A stretch of DNA of 64,000 nucleotides from JBAVQS01 sp049694275 (GCA_049694275.1 JBAVQS010000147.1:20970-84969); one strand, 5' to 3'; positions 9,450-18,201 are shown, counted from the stretch's first letter. Made by a program: numbers and translations. Notes: generated by a model not told the origin, from the letters alone.

Positions 9450-10610
9450 TCATATCGTATTGCGGCAATATTTGAGATACTCCGCTGCTTTTCCTTCCCA
9501 ATGCCTAAACCAAGAAAACAGCATTCCAATGCGGAATTGATAAGTCTGCTCTGATTTGACAAGATATCCACGCTCGACGAGGCGCTCGGCCGCTTTCCAA
9601 TGTTTTTTCTTTAGCTCTTCTCTATCCCATTGCTCCAATTGTTCTAGCGAGAGAGATTCATTCTTTATGATGGAGATCAGCACTTTCTTTTCTGCTTCGC
9701 TGAAATTTTGGACATAATTCTTCTCAAATGTGTGGTCCTCCCAGTGCAATTCAATCGCTTTTTGTGCTGCCCGGTCCGGCCATCCGGATGACCAGGTAAT
9801 CTCCGTTTTGTCGGCGAAATGGCAGATCCAGTGAAGATAAAAGGGCCAATCGCCTGTTAGTGCATGGCACCGTTGCCTGTCTGATTCGGAGATCGCCAAC
9901 CCGTTTCCATTGAATATCCAGTCAATCAAATGGTCCAGCTCTTCAGGGGGGGAAGGCCGAAGCTTGACGATAGCGTACAAATCTTTAGGCAATGATAGGT
10001 CAAATGGCATCTCCAATGCGCTAAAGATAAAGCGCATTGGGAGCGGTTGATCGGTTGATCGGCAAGCTTGCGCAAGCAATGTCAGGAGACGGGATATTCG
10101 CTTTTTGGACTCTGCTGTCATTTCTTTCTGTGCAAATGTTGCGTCGATTTCATCATAGAGGAACAAGCAAGCAGTCGGTGCTGCAGAGCGAAAAAGGCCC
10201 ACTATTTCTGCGACAAGCTCTTCTTCAGTCATGGCGCCATATGCCAACGAATTTAACGGAGGAGCGAGCTTTAGGGCGGCAGATATTTTTGTAACCAGGT
10301 TGAAAGCAAAAGCTTCATAAGTGGATATACCTTGCACCTCATTGTACTTGGTGAAAGCATCTCTCCATTGCTCTGGGAAACGCTGCACAAAGTAAAAGAC
10401 AATCCAATTGAGATGAGAAGATTTTCCCGACCTTCTCTCTCCTTCTATAAACAGAATTGGTAATCCCGGGCCGAAAAGTTCCCGGTATGTCTGCTCTCGT
10501 TCTGTCCGGTGATCAAAATAGTCTTGCTCGTGTACTTTCTGCCATGCGTCTGTATATGTCTCGCTGTAGGCGACCTCTGTATTGTGCCGGAGCCGCTTTT
10601 GATTGATCAT
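9450..10610 (-). CDS. P-loop ATPase (AAA/STAND-like), unknown function
   Basis: From the ATG at 10610 the product has 386 aa. An in-frame ATG at 10679 would add 23 residues but overlap the upstream gene by 59 bp, so the inner start, 10 bp after that gene's stop, is preferred; neither has a clear Shine-Dalgarno. Walker A is GERRSGKSS at residues 57-65 and Walker B is ACLFLYDEID at about 147-156. A sensor-like strand, RFIFSALEMP, is followed by a lid-like LPPSEEL region and a C-terminal winged-helix-like segment ending FRHWEGKAAEYL. It is the second of three consecutive genes with separate P-loops, all without membrane segments. The substrate or partner is not recognisable. Confidence 0.75.
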   Translation of the reverse strand: MINQKRLRHNTEVAYSETYTDAWQKVHEQDYFDHRTEREQTYRELFGPGLPILFIEGERRSGKSSHLNWIVFYFVQRFPEQWRDAFTKYNEVQGISTYEAFAFNLVTKISAALKLAPPLNSLAYGAMTEEELVAEIVGLFRSAAPTACLFLYDEIDATFAQKEMTAESKKRISRLLTLLAQACRSTDQPLPMRFIFSALEMPFDLSLPKDLYAIVKLRPSPPEELDHLIDWIFNGNGLAISESDRQRCHALTGDWPFYLHWICHFADKTEITWSSGWPDRAAQKAIELHWEDHTFEKNYVQNFSEAEKKVLISIIKNESLSLEQLEQWDREELKKKHWKAAERLVERGYLVKSEQTYQFRIGMLFSWFRHWEGKAAEYLKYCRNTI

Positions 10611-10620
10611 AGCGAAGAGA

Positions 10621-12150
10621 TTACCCCGCCTTCTTTGATTCGGCTTCTGAATCGTTGAGTACGCGGACAGGGGGTTCAAGATAATAACCTTGCTTGTAGC
10701 GCGTCTTGAGATATTCGGGACCGCTCTCCCCTAAAGCCGTTCTTACGCGGTTGATAACAGTCACGATAAGACCATCATCCCCCTGGTAGTATTGCTCGTG
10801 TCGAATAGCTCGCGCAAGTTCATCTTTGGGCACGACCCGCCCGGGGCTTTTCTCCGCATTTCGAGCAAGGCAGAGGAGCGCGTCGTATGCGGTTGGGATC
10901 AATCGTTGCACTTCACGCCCTTCAACATATACTTTCCTGGCGGTGGCATCAACGCATATCCCAGTCGCTGGTACATGAGGAGATATAGGACTGGGTTTTC
11001 GGGGGACCAGAAATTCGTCTGACTTGTCGGCGAACTGAGTCCAGAGATTCAACCAATCATCGATGAACTGGATCGCGAAATTGTATCCCCTCGAGTTGAA
11101 TACAAGATAGCCTCGTTTTTCCAGGTCATTGCACGGCGTGCTCTTCGGATGCCGGGTGATACTAGATTCAGTGCCTGGGGAAAAAGCACTATGGGGTAAG
11201 AACCCGTCGTTGTTGGCCAGCCATAGTAACGCATACTGCTCTCCGTCAAGCAGACTATTGAACCAACTTTCGAGGTGTTTGTTGGAGCCAAGCGTTGCAA
11301 CGGCGCGAGCCGCCAACGCGGGCAACTCATCGGGTTCGACAAACTCCGATCGGTTTTCTCTTGACAGTATATCGAAAATGCTTGTAAGCAACACCGCACC
11401 GAACAAAGGGTAACCGCCGGTGTACTGATGAACCCACTGAATAGCGCTCTCGGGCACAATATCTCGTCTGCCAAGCAAGTCATTACACAGCTGCCGGAAA
11501 CCATCTTCTTCCAGAGGAAGGAGCACCAGATCGTTCGAATTCAACGGTGTTCCCTTATTAAATTGGGGCAGGTACTGATTCAGGCACAAGAAAAACACGA
11601 GATAGCCGCTACTTTGTACCGATAACTGATCTCGGGCTATATCGATCATCAGTGCGAGCACGCGCCGGTATTCAGTAGAAGGGAGATACTGGAAAATAGC
11701 ATCAAAATCGTCTGCGAAACAGACAAAGGTCTCTTGGGGGAAATAGCGCCAGACCGTACGAAGACGCAAAAGAAAAGGATTACTTGTTTCAAAAGTGAAG
11801 GGAAGTTCCAGTTCGTTTGGAAGCTGTCCATACATCTGACGTAAAGAAGTAATGATACCATCCCACACGTTTCTTGCAAAATCAGCGCAGGTTGATAACC
11901 CATTTGGATCAATCATAAAACCGGAGAATTTCCTGCCCGATTTTTCCATCTCGTTCATTTCCACAAGTTTGGCGCGGCATCTATCCATAAAGGGTGTTTT
12001 GCCAATTCCCGCATGCCCAATCACCGCGAAAGGACTGCGATTTTCAAACTTGAGGTGGAACTCAAACAGCTGAACTAAGGCTTCACGGCCCTGGCTTGAG
12101 AAAGTCCGGGCCCTGATCTGTTGGGCGATTTCAACTGGGTTGAATGACAT
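10621..12150 (-). CDS. P-loop ATPase with C-terminal OmpR/PhoB-type winged-helix domain
   Basis: The product has 509 aa. An N-terminal ATPase carries Walker A GHAGIGKT (residues 45-52) and Walker B FVCFADDFD (about 142-150). A helical middle section resembles the winged-helix lid of STAND/ORC-like ATPases. Residues about 395-500 form a transcriptional-regulator-C winged helix: a beta strand with VYVEGREVQRL, then TAYDALLCLARN, DELARAIRH, VTVINRVRTALGE and a terminal KTRYKQGYYL, which is the recognition-wing pattern of OmpR-type DNA-binding domains. The start is supported by GAGG six bases upstream. As the only DNA-binding candidate in this operon, it could regulate the cluster; this is inference. 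The 90-bp gap before it shows no terminator. Confidence 0.8.
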   Translation of the reverse strand: MSFNPVEIAQQIRARTFSSQGREALVQLFEFHLKFENRSPFAVIGHAGIGKTPFMDRCRAKLVEMNEMEKSGRKFSGFMIDPNGLSTCADFARNVWDGIITSLRQMYGQLPNELELPFTFETSNPFLLRLRTVWRYFPQETFVCFADDFDAIFQYLPSTEYRRVLALMIDIARDQLSVQSSGYLVFFLCLNQYLPQFNKGTPLNSNDLVLLPLEEDGFRQLCNDLLGRRDIVPESAIQWVHQYTGGYPLFGAVLLTSIFDILSRENRSEFVEPDELPALAARAVATLGSNKHLESWFNSLLDGEQYALLWLANNDGFLPHSAFSPGTESSITRHPKSTPCNDLEKRGYLVFNSRGYNFAIQFIDDWLNLWTQFADKSDEFLVPRKPSPISPHVPATGICVDATARKVYVEGREVQRLIPTAYDALLCLARNAEKSPGRVVPKDELARAIRHEQYYQGDDGLIVTVINRVRTALGESGPEYLKTRYKQGYYLEPPVRVLNDSEAESKKAG

Positions 12151-12240
12151 AGAGACCTCGCTTTGGCTTAACGATAGCGCGAATGGCGCCGAAATCTATA
12201 GGACATTATTGTCAAAACCCTCTCAACTCCTGCCCGTCGG

Positions 12241-15240
12241 TTATTTGCTTTGGCACAGCGCAATACGAAAGCCATAATACACCTGCCGGCCATCAGGTAG
12301 GAAGGAATCCCTGCTTGCGCAACGACAGACACGGCGCAAGTCGTCGAATGAGCCTCCCCGAAGAGCCCGCTCGCCGTGCACAGTTTCGTCTTCACGGCTA
12401 TCCTCGGGAACATAAGGATAAGCTCGCTTTACACTCCGAGTCCATTCCCAAACGTTTCCCCCCATATCCAAGAGTCCATAGGGACTCTTCCCCGAAACGA
12501 AACAACCAACAGGACTGGGACAGCCAATTCCTGTCTCCCCGATATTTGCGTGATCTTCCTGATAGCGGTTGCCCCATGGAAATATATAGCCTTTGTTTCC
12601 CCGCGCGGCTTTTTCCCATTCGGCCTCACTCGGCAGAGTAACCCGCCATTTTTCCTTTAGCAGAGTGCCCAGTTGAGTTGGAACCAGAGATTCCCCTTGC
12701 AACTTGGTCTGGAGCCAGTTGCAATATGCTTGAGCTGCATGCCAGCTGACATTCGTCACCGGGCGATTATCCGGTCCAGTCCCAACATCCGGCTCGCAAT
12801 GATCGTACCCACTATCCTGAATAAAAGCCCTGAACTGTGCTACAGTTACCGGGTATCGACCGATGTAATATAGAGGCAAAGTTACAACATGGCTTGGCCA
12901 CTCATCTTCCGACGAGTCCCGATCCCTTGCAGGGTCGCTTCCCATTTGAAAGGGGCCAGCGGGAATCTCGATCAGCCCCCATAGCGGCTCATCCGGTAGA
13001 TGCCACCTATCCTGCCTGAACCGAAGATCGCCTAGCCGGCCGAGGTATTCACCTGCCCGCACAAGCTCGGCCGCCGGAAATTGGGCTTGCTCGATCAAGT
13101 GCACCATCCATTTGCAGATGTCCTCTATTTTTCGCAGATCAGGTTCACTTGGATTGCTTGACGCTGCGCATTCGACAACAAGTTGAGCCGCAAGCAGAGC
13201 CCCCCATTCATCTTTTCTATCGCATGCTTTCTCATCAGATATTCTGTAGCAAAGCTGATTGACAAGAGCCCAGAGTGCAAATGGTGTTCCCTGTGCGGCT
13301 TTTGCTCCCGCAAGCATCGTCGCCTCACGCCAAAGACCCGGGTTTTCTCGGACGAGGTGGGCCAAGTCGTATGGATAATTATATTCCGTGAGGTAACACG
13401 CGGCGAGATACTCTTGAAACGTGCGATGAGGAAAGGCATAAATATTAACGCCGCGCGATACCAGCAACCCGGTTCTTTTGCTCAAGTAATCCACTAGGTG
13501 GCTCGGATCGACTTCGTGGTTCCCACTTAGCCCAAGCAAGCCGTTAACCAGCACCTCCTGTGGGATATCGGGCGTTTCGGAAAGCCCCGGATGCTCGGCG
13601 TGTGCACGAAATGCAAGCTCATTCAAGAATCTGCGAACTTTGCTCCGGTCAACCTTGAGCCAGGCGGAAAGACTAAGATGTTGAATGGACGCGTTTCCTT
13701 TGGCATCCCGATTCATTTTTGTGCTTTCCCACCGCTCGAGCAAGAGTTCTACCGCGCTTGCGTATAACTTTTCACGCTCTTCGGGCAGGTTCCCCTGCCG
13801 CATTGCATGGAGGCTTATGATTAAGGTCAACAAAAGCGGAGTTTGGGCCAGGTCGATCAACCGTTCATTATGGAGTAATACTTCCTTTAACAAATGTGCG
13901 CGCCCGCGCGCGTCGGCAATACCCGTGCCGCCCTTCGCCGCGTAATGATCGTACCACTTGTCTACAAACCGCAAAATTTGCGGATGGCTGAAAGGGGCCA
14001 GTACCGCTTCAGTAAAGTCTGGTAAGTACCACTCTTGCTTTTGATAGGCGTAGGTCCGACTCGTAACGGCGATACGGCATTTGGGAAAACTCGAGGCAAA
14101 ACTCTCGATGATGCTCCGAATCTGGGTCCGCAAATGCTGTCCGCCAGGGACCTCATCCATCCCATCAAGCAAAACAAGACCGCCGCGCTTCAGTAATTCA
14201 CTCCTCAGAAGAGGGGCAAAATCCCCAATTCCCAACAGCTTTAGTTGCTTTTGGATAAACTGGAGTAAATGCGCAGCCTTTCCCTCTTCGCTCGGTGAGA
14301 GCGCCGAATTGGCTGCGAAATCTCGCAAGATAACACGAACTGGAAGCAACCAGCCATGCTCCCAAGCCTTGAGTATATGCTTTGATTCAACATTATTAAC
14401 TGTCGCAGATTCCATCAGCCGGCCCAGATTCGCTTCAGGCCGTCCCAGCGCCTCACCCGCGAAGCACATGCAGACAAAATTCACAAAAGTGCTCTTGCCG
14501 CTTCCTGGCTCGCCGAGTAAGACGAGCCGTGGGTGGCGATTCAAAGCGCCGAGTGCAGTTACCTTGGGAACATCCTTTTTCCCCTTATACGGATCATGCC
14601 CCTGCGGGAGGGGTGTTTCCGTAGACAGGTCGGTATAGACGGCCGCCAAATTCAGGCGCGTCTTGTTGTCGCTCGCAAACAGGGGATCGATAGTTGAGAC
14701 AAAACTTGTGCTGTCGAAAAGTTGATTCAGATAACTTTGCCGTAATGTCTCAAAGGACGGCTTGCCCATATTTTCGACAGGCTTGTGAAAGACAACCTTG
14801 TTGTTGTTTCCCTGAACAACAATACTTTCCGTGACCGGGCCGGCTAGAATACCGTTCGAGGTCGGTCTATCAGTATTTTCCGTGATGATTTTCGGTTGGT
14901 GCGTTTCTTTACCAAGAAGGCTCTGAGGACTACCGTTATAGCCTATAACAGACAGGACCTGTTCTGCAAAGGAAGGATTCTCTCTGAATGCCCGTCTTAG
15001 CAAAGAACGGAACTCGCCTTGCAAGTCATGATCCTCAGGGGCATCCTTTAACTCGCGTAATGTCCGCTGAATCTCTGCGCTGACGCTGATATGAGGTCGC
15101 ATCACTTTCCACAGCTCTGCAATGTCGTGCGGCAATTCTGTTCCTCTATCAACTTGCAGGTCGACCAAAAGGGGAGTGATGAAGGGACGCAAGGTTTGGT
15201 AGATGACAACTGTGACGTTCGACAAAGCATCTGCGCTCAT
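12241..15240 (-). CDS. NACHT-type STAND ATPase fused to an FGE-sulfatase (formylglycine-generating-like) domain
   Basis: The product has 999 aa. Residues 1-100 form a small alpha-helical domain of unknown type. A strand with VVQGNNNKVV (about 141-150) is followed by the NACHT module: Walker A GEPGSGKS (243-250), Walker B LVLLDGMDEV (354-363), a TSRTYAY sensor strand, and winged-helix/helical NACHT-associated segments up to about 750. Residues about 755-997 are an FGE-sulfatase domain: IPAGPFQMGSD, YPVTVAQFRAFI, LPSEAEWEKAARG, FPWGN, GGNVWEWT, RGGSFDD and GFRIAL. The catalytic Cys pair of genuine FGE (the GGSxLCHxSYC region) is not conserved: RGGSFDD is followed by RRVCRCASRD. A binding or recognition role is therefore more likely than formylglycine synthesis. 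STAND proteins with such C-terminal domains occur in bacterial conflict systems; a role here is inferred. Confidence 0.88.
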   Translation of the reverse strand: MSADALSNVTVVIYQTLRPFITPLLVDLQVDRGTELPHDIAELWKVMRPHISVSAEIQRTLRELKDAPEDHDLQGEFRSLLRRAFRENPSFAEQVLSVIGYNGSPQSLLGKETHQPKIITENTDRPTSNGILAGPVTESIVVQGNNNKVVFHKPVENMGKPSFETLRQSYLNQLFDSTSFVSTIDPLFASDNKTRLNLAAVYTDLSTETPLPQGHDPYKGKKDVPKVTALGALNRHPRLVLLGEPGSGKSTFVNFVCMCFAGEALGRPEANLGRLMESATVNNVESKHILKAWEHGWLLPVRVILRDFAANSALSPSEEGKAAHLLQFIQKQLKLLGIGDFAPLLRSELLKRGGLVLLDGMDEVPGGQHLRTQIRSIIESFASSFPKCRIAVTSRTYAYQKQEWYLPDFTEAVLAPFSHPQILRFVDKWYDHYAAKGGTGIADARGRAHLLKEVLLHNERLIDLAQTPLLLTLIISLHAMRQGNLPEEREKLYASAVELLLERWESTKMNRDAKGNASIQHLSLSAWLKVDRSKVRRFLNELAFRAHAEHPGLSETPDIPQEVLVNGLLGLSGNHEVDPSHLVDYLSKRTGLLVSRGVNIYAFPHRTFQEYLAACYLTEYNYPYDLAHLVRENPGLWREATMLAGAKAAQGTPFALWALVNQLCYRISDEKACDRKDEWGALLAAQLVVECAASSNPSEPDLRKIEDICKWMVHLIEQAQFPAAELVRAGEYLGRLGDLRFRQDRWHLPDEPLWGLIEIPAGPFQMGSDPARDRDSSEDEWPSHVVTLPLYYIGRYPVTVAQFRAFIQDSGYDHCEPDVGTGPDNRPVTNVSWHAAQAYCNWLQTKLQGESLVPTQLGTLLKEKWRVTLPSEAEWEKAARGNKGYIFPWGNRYQEDHANIGETGIGCPSPVGCFVSGKSPYGLLDMGGNVWEWTRSVKRAYPYVPEDSREDETVHGERALRGGSFDDLRRVCRCASRDSFLPDGRQVYYGFRIALCQSK

Positions 15241-15261
15241 ATGGCACTCTAGAACCGAGAG

Positions 15262-16710
15262 CTAGGCGTTCGGATAAGTAGCTCGGAGAAAGCGATTGGC
15301 TAGTTCATTCAATTGCAATAGATAGTAATACATGGCCTGTCTCTTGGACGTTGTGGACGCTGAAGCTTGACGTATGAGAAAGACATGGCTTGTGGATAAC
15401 CCGGTTTTGGATTCGGGTAATGGGCCTATTGTAGTGCGTTTGCGGTTCGTGGGCAAATCTCTCTTTGGCTGAAAATTCGATACAGCAATTCGAGAAACGT
15501 ACCGCGGTGAACGCCGTCGGTAGCTTGCGAGCTTGGCAAATCCAACGATCAGAAAAACGGCTAATGCGGCAGCCAGAATCGCCAAGATAGCAAGACTCCG
15601 GTTCTGAAATAACTCGGCTTCCTCTAGATAGAGCCTTAGGCCGATGAGAATGTTGAAGGGGAGGGTAATGCCCAGAGAAGTGGCAAGGCTCGTTGAGATC
15701 GCAATTGTCGCGCTTTCTGAGTTCCCGTTGTGTAGTGCCGTAATCGCAGCCCGCATCCCTGTTGGAGCCGCTACATATGAAGCAGATGCAAGGAGCATGC
15801 CAAAGATGGCAGAGTCGCCCAGCCCTAGATTGATGATACGCGCAATGGAGGTGCCTAAGATTCCTCCCAACAACGGCATTCCTAACCCTATTAGTATCAG
15901 TGTCCAACGCCGTGTTCCGAGATTCTCAAGCTGATTGCCTGCTTGGCGACCCATATCGAACAAGAAATAGATAAGAATGGGATTAAAGAGAGTGTTGAAA
16001 AGGAATGCTAGAATTGAAGTCGTCATGAGCATCGGACCGATTAGCGCCCCTAGCAGCAGAGATAAAGGTAATAGTAGCAGCGATTTGTCTTCCCGTAAAA
16101 GCCGCGGAATAAAATTAAACCCTTGTCCGAGGAGTAAAGCACCAACTAGGACCGCCGGAAGTTCCATGAGAGCGACCCATGCGGATGCGACAGGGCTATA
16201 AGGGATACCAAGTCCATCAAGAAACGACAACCCTGCTGCAAAAGTGCTTATACTGACCGATCCGAAATGAGCGGCTAGCGAGGCTCTTGTTTCTCTCTCA
16301 AAGGAGGTTGTGTGCTTGAGGAACCAAAAGACAAGCAAGCAGAGGCAGACGGAGAATCCTATCGCCAGAAAACTTGGGGCAAGCATCACCGCGGGGCGGG
16401 GACTAGCTAATTCACTTCCGCCAACAAATCCGATACGTACAAGCAAATAAGTTACGATAAGCTTGTGTGCTACTTTACGCCAGTCAATGCGAGGTGGGGC
16501 TTGCTCACGAGCGCTCGTGTTTCCTGGCAAACAGGACTTTTGCTTGACTGGCATCTCGATGCGCATTTGCGAGAAATTTCGCTTCCCAAAAACGAGATTT
16601 CTCACGCTGTTCGGAATGACAAGCAAAACTCCTGAAAAATATACACCAGCAACACGTTCAACCAAGATTCCCGTTAGAAACGCCACAATCATAACAGATA
16701 CAACAAACAT
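15262..16710 (-). CDS. SbtA-family (sodium-dependent bicarbonate transporter-like) permease with an inserted repeat
   Basis: From the ATG at 16710 the product has 482 aa. GGAGGG lies four bases upstream of this start, so it is preferred over an in-frame ATG at 16788. About ten membrane helices are visible. Family landmarks are LVRIGFVGG, HFGSVSISTFAAG (the GS-rich discontinuous-helix motif) and the second GASYVAAPTGMRAA-type repeat near 330, followed by AISTSLATSLGI, matching Sbt_1 proteins such as cyanobacterial SbtA. Between helix 1 and the next helix lies a hydrophilic 42-residue segment encoded by a palindromic repeat (16495-16620). The C-terminal about 90 residues are basic and cytoplasmic. 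It is the first gene of the minus-strand run. Bicarbonate as substrate is known for characterised members; for this protein it is inferred. Confidence 0.75.
   Translation of the reverse strand: MFVVSVMIVAFLTGILVERVAGVYFSGVLLVIPNSVRNLVFGKRNFSQMRIEMPVKQKSCLPGNTSAREQAPPRIDWRKVAHKLIVTYLLVRIGFVGGSELASPRPAVMLAPSFLAIGFSVCLCLLVFWFLKHTTSFERETRASLAAHFGSVSISTFAAGLSFLDGLGIPYSPVASAWVALMELPAVLVGALLLGQGFNFIPRLLREDKSLLLLPLSLLLGALIGPMLMTTSILAFLFNTLFNPILIYFLFDMGRQAGNQLENLGTRRWTLILIGLGMPLLGGILGTSIARIINLGLGDSAIFGMLLASASYVAAPTGMRAAITALHNGNSESATIAISTSLATSLGITLPFNILIGLRLYLEEAELFQNRSLAILAILAAALAVFLIVGFAKLASYRRRSPRYVSRIAVSNFQPKRDLPTNRKRTTIGPLPESKTGLSTSHVFLIRQASASTTSKRQAMYYYLLQLNELANRFLRATYPNA
16495..16620 (-). repeat. 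Palindromic repeat inserted in frame in the SbtA-like gene
   Basis: On the plus strand, GCGAGAAATTTCGC (16569-16582) and GAGATTTCTCACGC (16594-16607) form an imperfect inverted repeat, and CACGAGCGCTCGTG (16506-16519) is a perfect 14-bp palindrome. The translated product is a 42-residue hydrophilic stretch (VIPNSVRNLVFG onward) that SbtA homologues lack. The outer part, GCTTGTCATT on the coding strand, recurs in the spacer at 37366-37375. This looks like an interspersed palindromic element that kept the reading frame open. Confidence 0.7.
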
Positions 16711-16846
16711 GATTCCCTCCAAGCTTTTGTATTGTCGCAGGTAGATTTCCACGACTTGATGTATTATTACTCTAGTTGAACGAATCATCTATAGACAAGA
16801 CTTGCAAAACTATTTCAAAATCCTTACAGTTTAGGTGTTTTGCTTG

Positions 16847-16946
16847 GCAGTCTGGCGGAGTAAGGTGGACCTCTTTGATCTCAAGAGCGAAAAGCTGCCC
16901 CAAACCATAAGTTGTGGTCGCTGGAGTTTCCTCTCCGACAGACTGC
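16847..16946. repeat. Inverted repeat in the sbtA-rpsB intergenic region
   Basis: GCAGTCTGGCGGAG (16847-16860) and CTCCGACAGACTGC (16933-16946) pair at 13 of 14 positions across a loop of about 72 bp. The 627-bp gap between the SbtA-like gene and rpsB (16711-17337) holds this element, a promoter candidate at 17077 and a second palindrome at 17191. I see no further gene in it. Confidence 0.6.
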
Positions 16947-17076
16947 TAGAACGAACATCTGTCTGAGGATATGAGAAGTACAACCGGAATAGTCCAAGGG
17001 ACTCGTTGCTTGGTGCCGGCGCCTATTACGACCTGTCCCACGGGAACATTACCATACAGGAATAGGGACCTGATAT

Positions 17077-17105
17077 TTGCCCATCCATTGACAATATGCT
17101 AGAAT
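17077..17105 (+). promoter_or_regulatory. Candidate sigma70-type promoter for the rpsB operon
   Basis: TTGCCC (17077-17082) is followed after exactly 17 bp by TAGAAT (17100-17105). It lies 230 bp upstream of rpsB, leaving a long leader that contains the repeat at 17191-17257. It was found by eye and is not proven. Confidence 0.45.
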
Positions 17106-17190
17106 AGCAAACTGCACATGCGTCGCTCGAATTGCGGCGTGTGCTGCGGTTGTATCAACCAGATGCTCTGACGAGGCGAGGTGTGTCGCT

Positions 17191-17257
17191 GCGAATTGCG
17201 AATTGGGGATTGCGAATTGTCGATTGCCGAATTCCTAATTCTTGATTCCTAATTCGC
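17191..17257. repeat. GCGAATT-rich palindromic element in the rpsB leader
   Basis: The stretch starts GCGAATTGCGAATTG and ends with CCTAATTCGC. The GCGAATT iterations on the left pair with the AATTCGC and GAATTCCTAATT iterations on the right, making a long imperfect hairpin. It carries an in-frame ATG at 17242 that would extend rpsB, but this is repeat sequence and not the real start. Confidence 0.6.
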
Positions 17258-17337
17258 TCGATTCTCGCCGAGGAAGAAGAGCGTCGCCGATTTCTGGCGC
17301 GCAGGTCGCGCGCCGCAAAAAACACAAGGAGTGTTCA

Positions 17338-18201
17338 GTGGCAAGTATCCTTCCGATGAAGTCATTGTTGGAGGCGGGGGTTCATTTCGGTCACCGGACC
17401 CGCCGGTGGAACCCGCGGATGAAGCAGTTCATCTTTACCCAGCGCAATGGCATTCATATCATCGATCTGCAGCAGACCATGCAGCGCCTCGAAGAGGCGT
17501 ACAAGGTCGTGCGCGACGGCGTGGCCGACGGCGGCGCCGTTCTGTTTGTCGGCACCAAAAAGCAAGCGCAGGAGACCATCCAGCAGGAAGCGACCCGCTG
17601 CGGGATGCCGTATGTCAACCAGCGCTGGCTCGGCGGCACGCTGACCAATTTCCGCACGATCCGCGCCCGGATTGACTATATGCTCAAGCTCGAAGAGCGG
17701 CAGTTGCTCGGCGAGCTCGACAAACTCCCCAAGAAAGAAGCGCTCCTTCTCACCCGCGAGATGACCAAGCTCCAATCGCGTCTCGGTGGGCTGAAGGAAA
17801 TGCGCCGGTTGCCCAAAATTCTCTATATCGTGGATACGATGCACGAAGAGATCTCGATCCACGAATCACAGGCGCTCAACATTCCGATTGTCGCCATGTG
17901 CGATACCAACTCGGACCCGTTCCCGATCGCTTATCCCATTCCGGCCAACGACGACGCAATTCGCGCCATCAAGCTGATCACCGCCAAGATTGCGGACGCA
18001 GTCATCGAAGGCAAGAACATCCGCGGGGTCGTGGCGTCTGAAGCGGTGGAAGAGGGCGTCGCCCTCCCCGGCTTGGATTCGGATATTGAGGCCGCGCTGT
18101 CGTTCGAGCCCGGCGAATCCGGTCCCGACGCCGACCTGGCGGTTGAAGATGTTGCCGGCGCCGAGGCAGCGGACGCGCCCGGAATGGCGGAAGGGGTATA
18201 A
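17338..18201 (+). CDS. rpsB: 30S ribosomal protein S2
   Basis: The product has 287 aa. The GTG at 17338 is chosen because AAGGAG lies six bases upstream and the protein then begins MASILPMKSLLEAGVHFGH, the usual S2 start. An upstream ATG at 17242 would only add repeat-derived residues. S2 landmarks are RWNPRMKQFIF, GIHIIDLQQT, QRWLGGTLTNF and the late PIVAMCDTNSDP. The C-terminal 45 residues are acidic and rich in A, E and D, as in several Chloroflexi. S2 binds the 30S head and is needed for mRNA binding. It opens the operon with tsf, which starts one base after its stop codon. Confidence 0.97.
   Translation: MASILPMKSLLEAGVHFGHRTRRWNPRMKQFIFTQRNGIHIIDLQQTMQRLEEAYKVVRDGVADGGAVLFVGTKKQAQETIQQEATRCGMPYVNQRWLGGTLTNFRTIRARIDYMLKLEERQLLGELDKLPKKEALLLTREMTKLQSRLGGLKEMRRLPKILYIVDTMHEEISIHESQALNIPIVAMCDTNSDPFPIAYPIPANDDAIRAIKLITAKIADAVIEGKNIRGVVASEAVEEGVALPGLDSDIEAALSFEPGESGPDADLAVEDVAGAEAADAPGMAEGV

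Noticed and set aside
12241..15240. Diversity-generating retroelement with the FGE-like C-terminus as variable region
   Set aside because: FGE-fold tails are used by such elements, but no reverse transcriptase or near-identical template repeat is present in the window.
17242..17337. N-terminal extension of ribosomal protein S2
   Set aside because: The added codons lie in a palindromic repeat; GTG 17338 has a proper ribosome binding site and gives the usual S2 start.
16711..17337. tRNA or other RNA gene in the gap before rpsB
   Set aside because: Inverted repeats are present but no cloverleaf or TψC-like GGTTCGA segment was found by eye.
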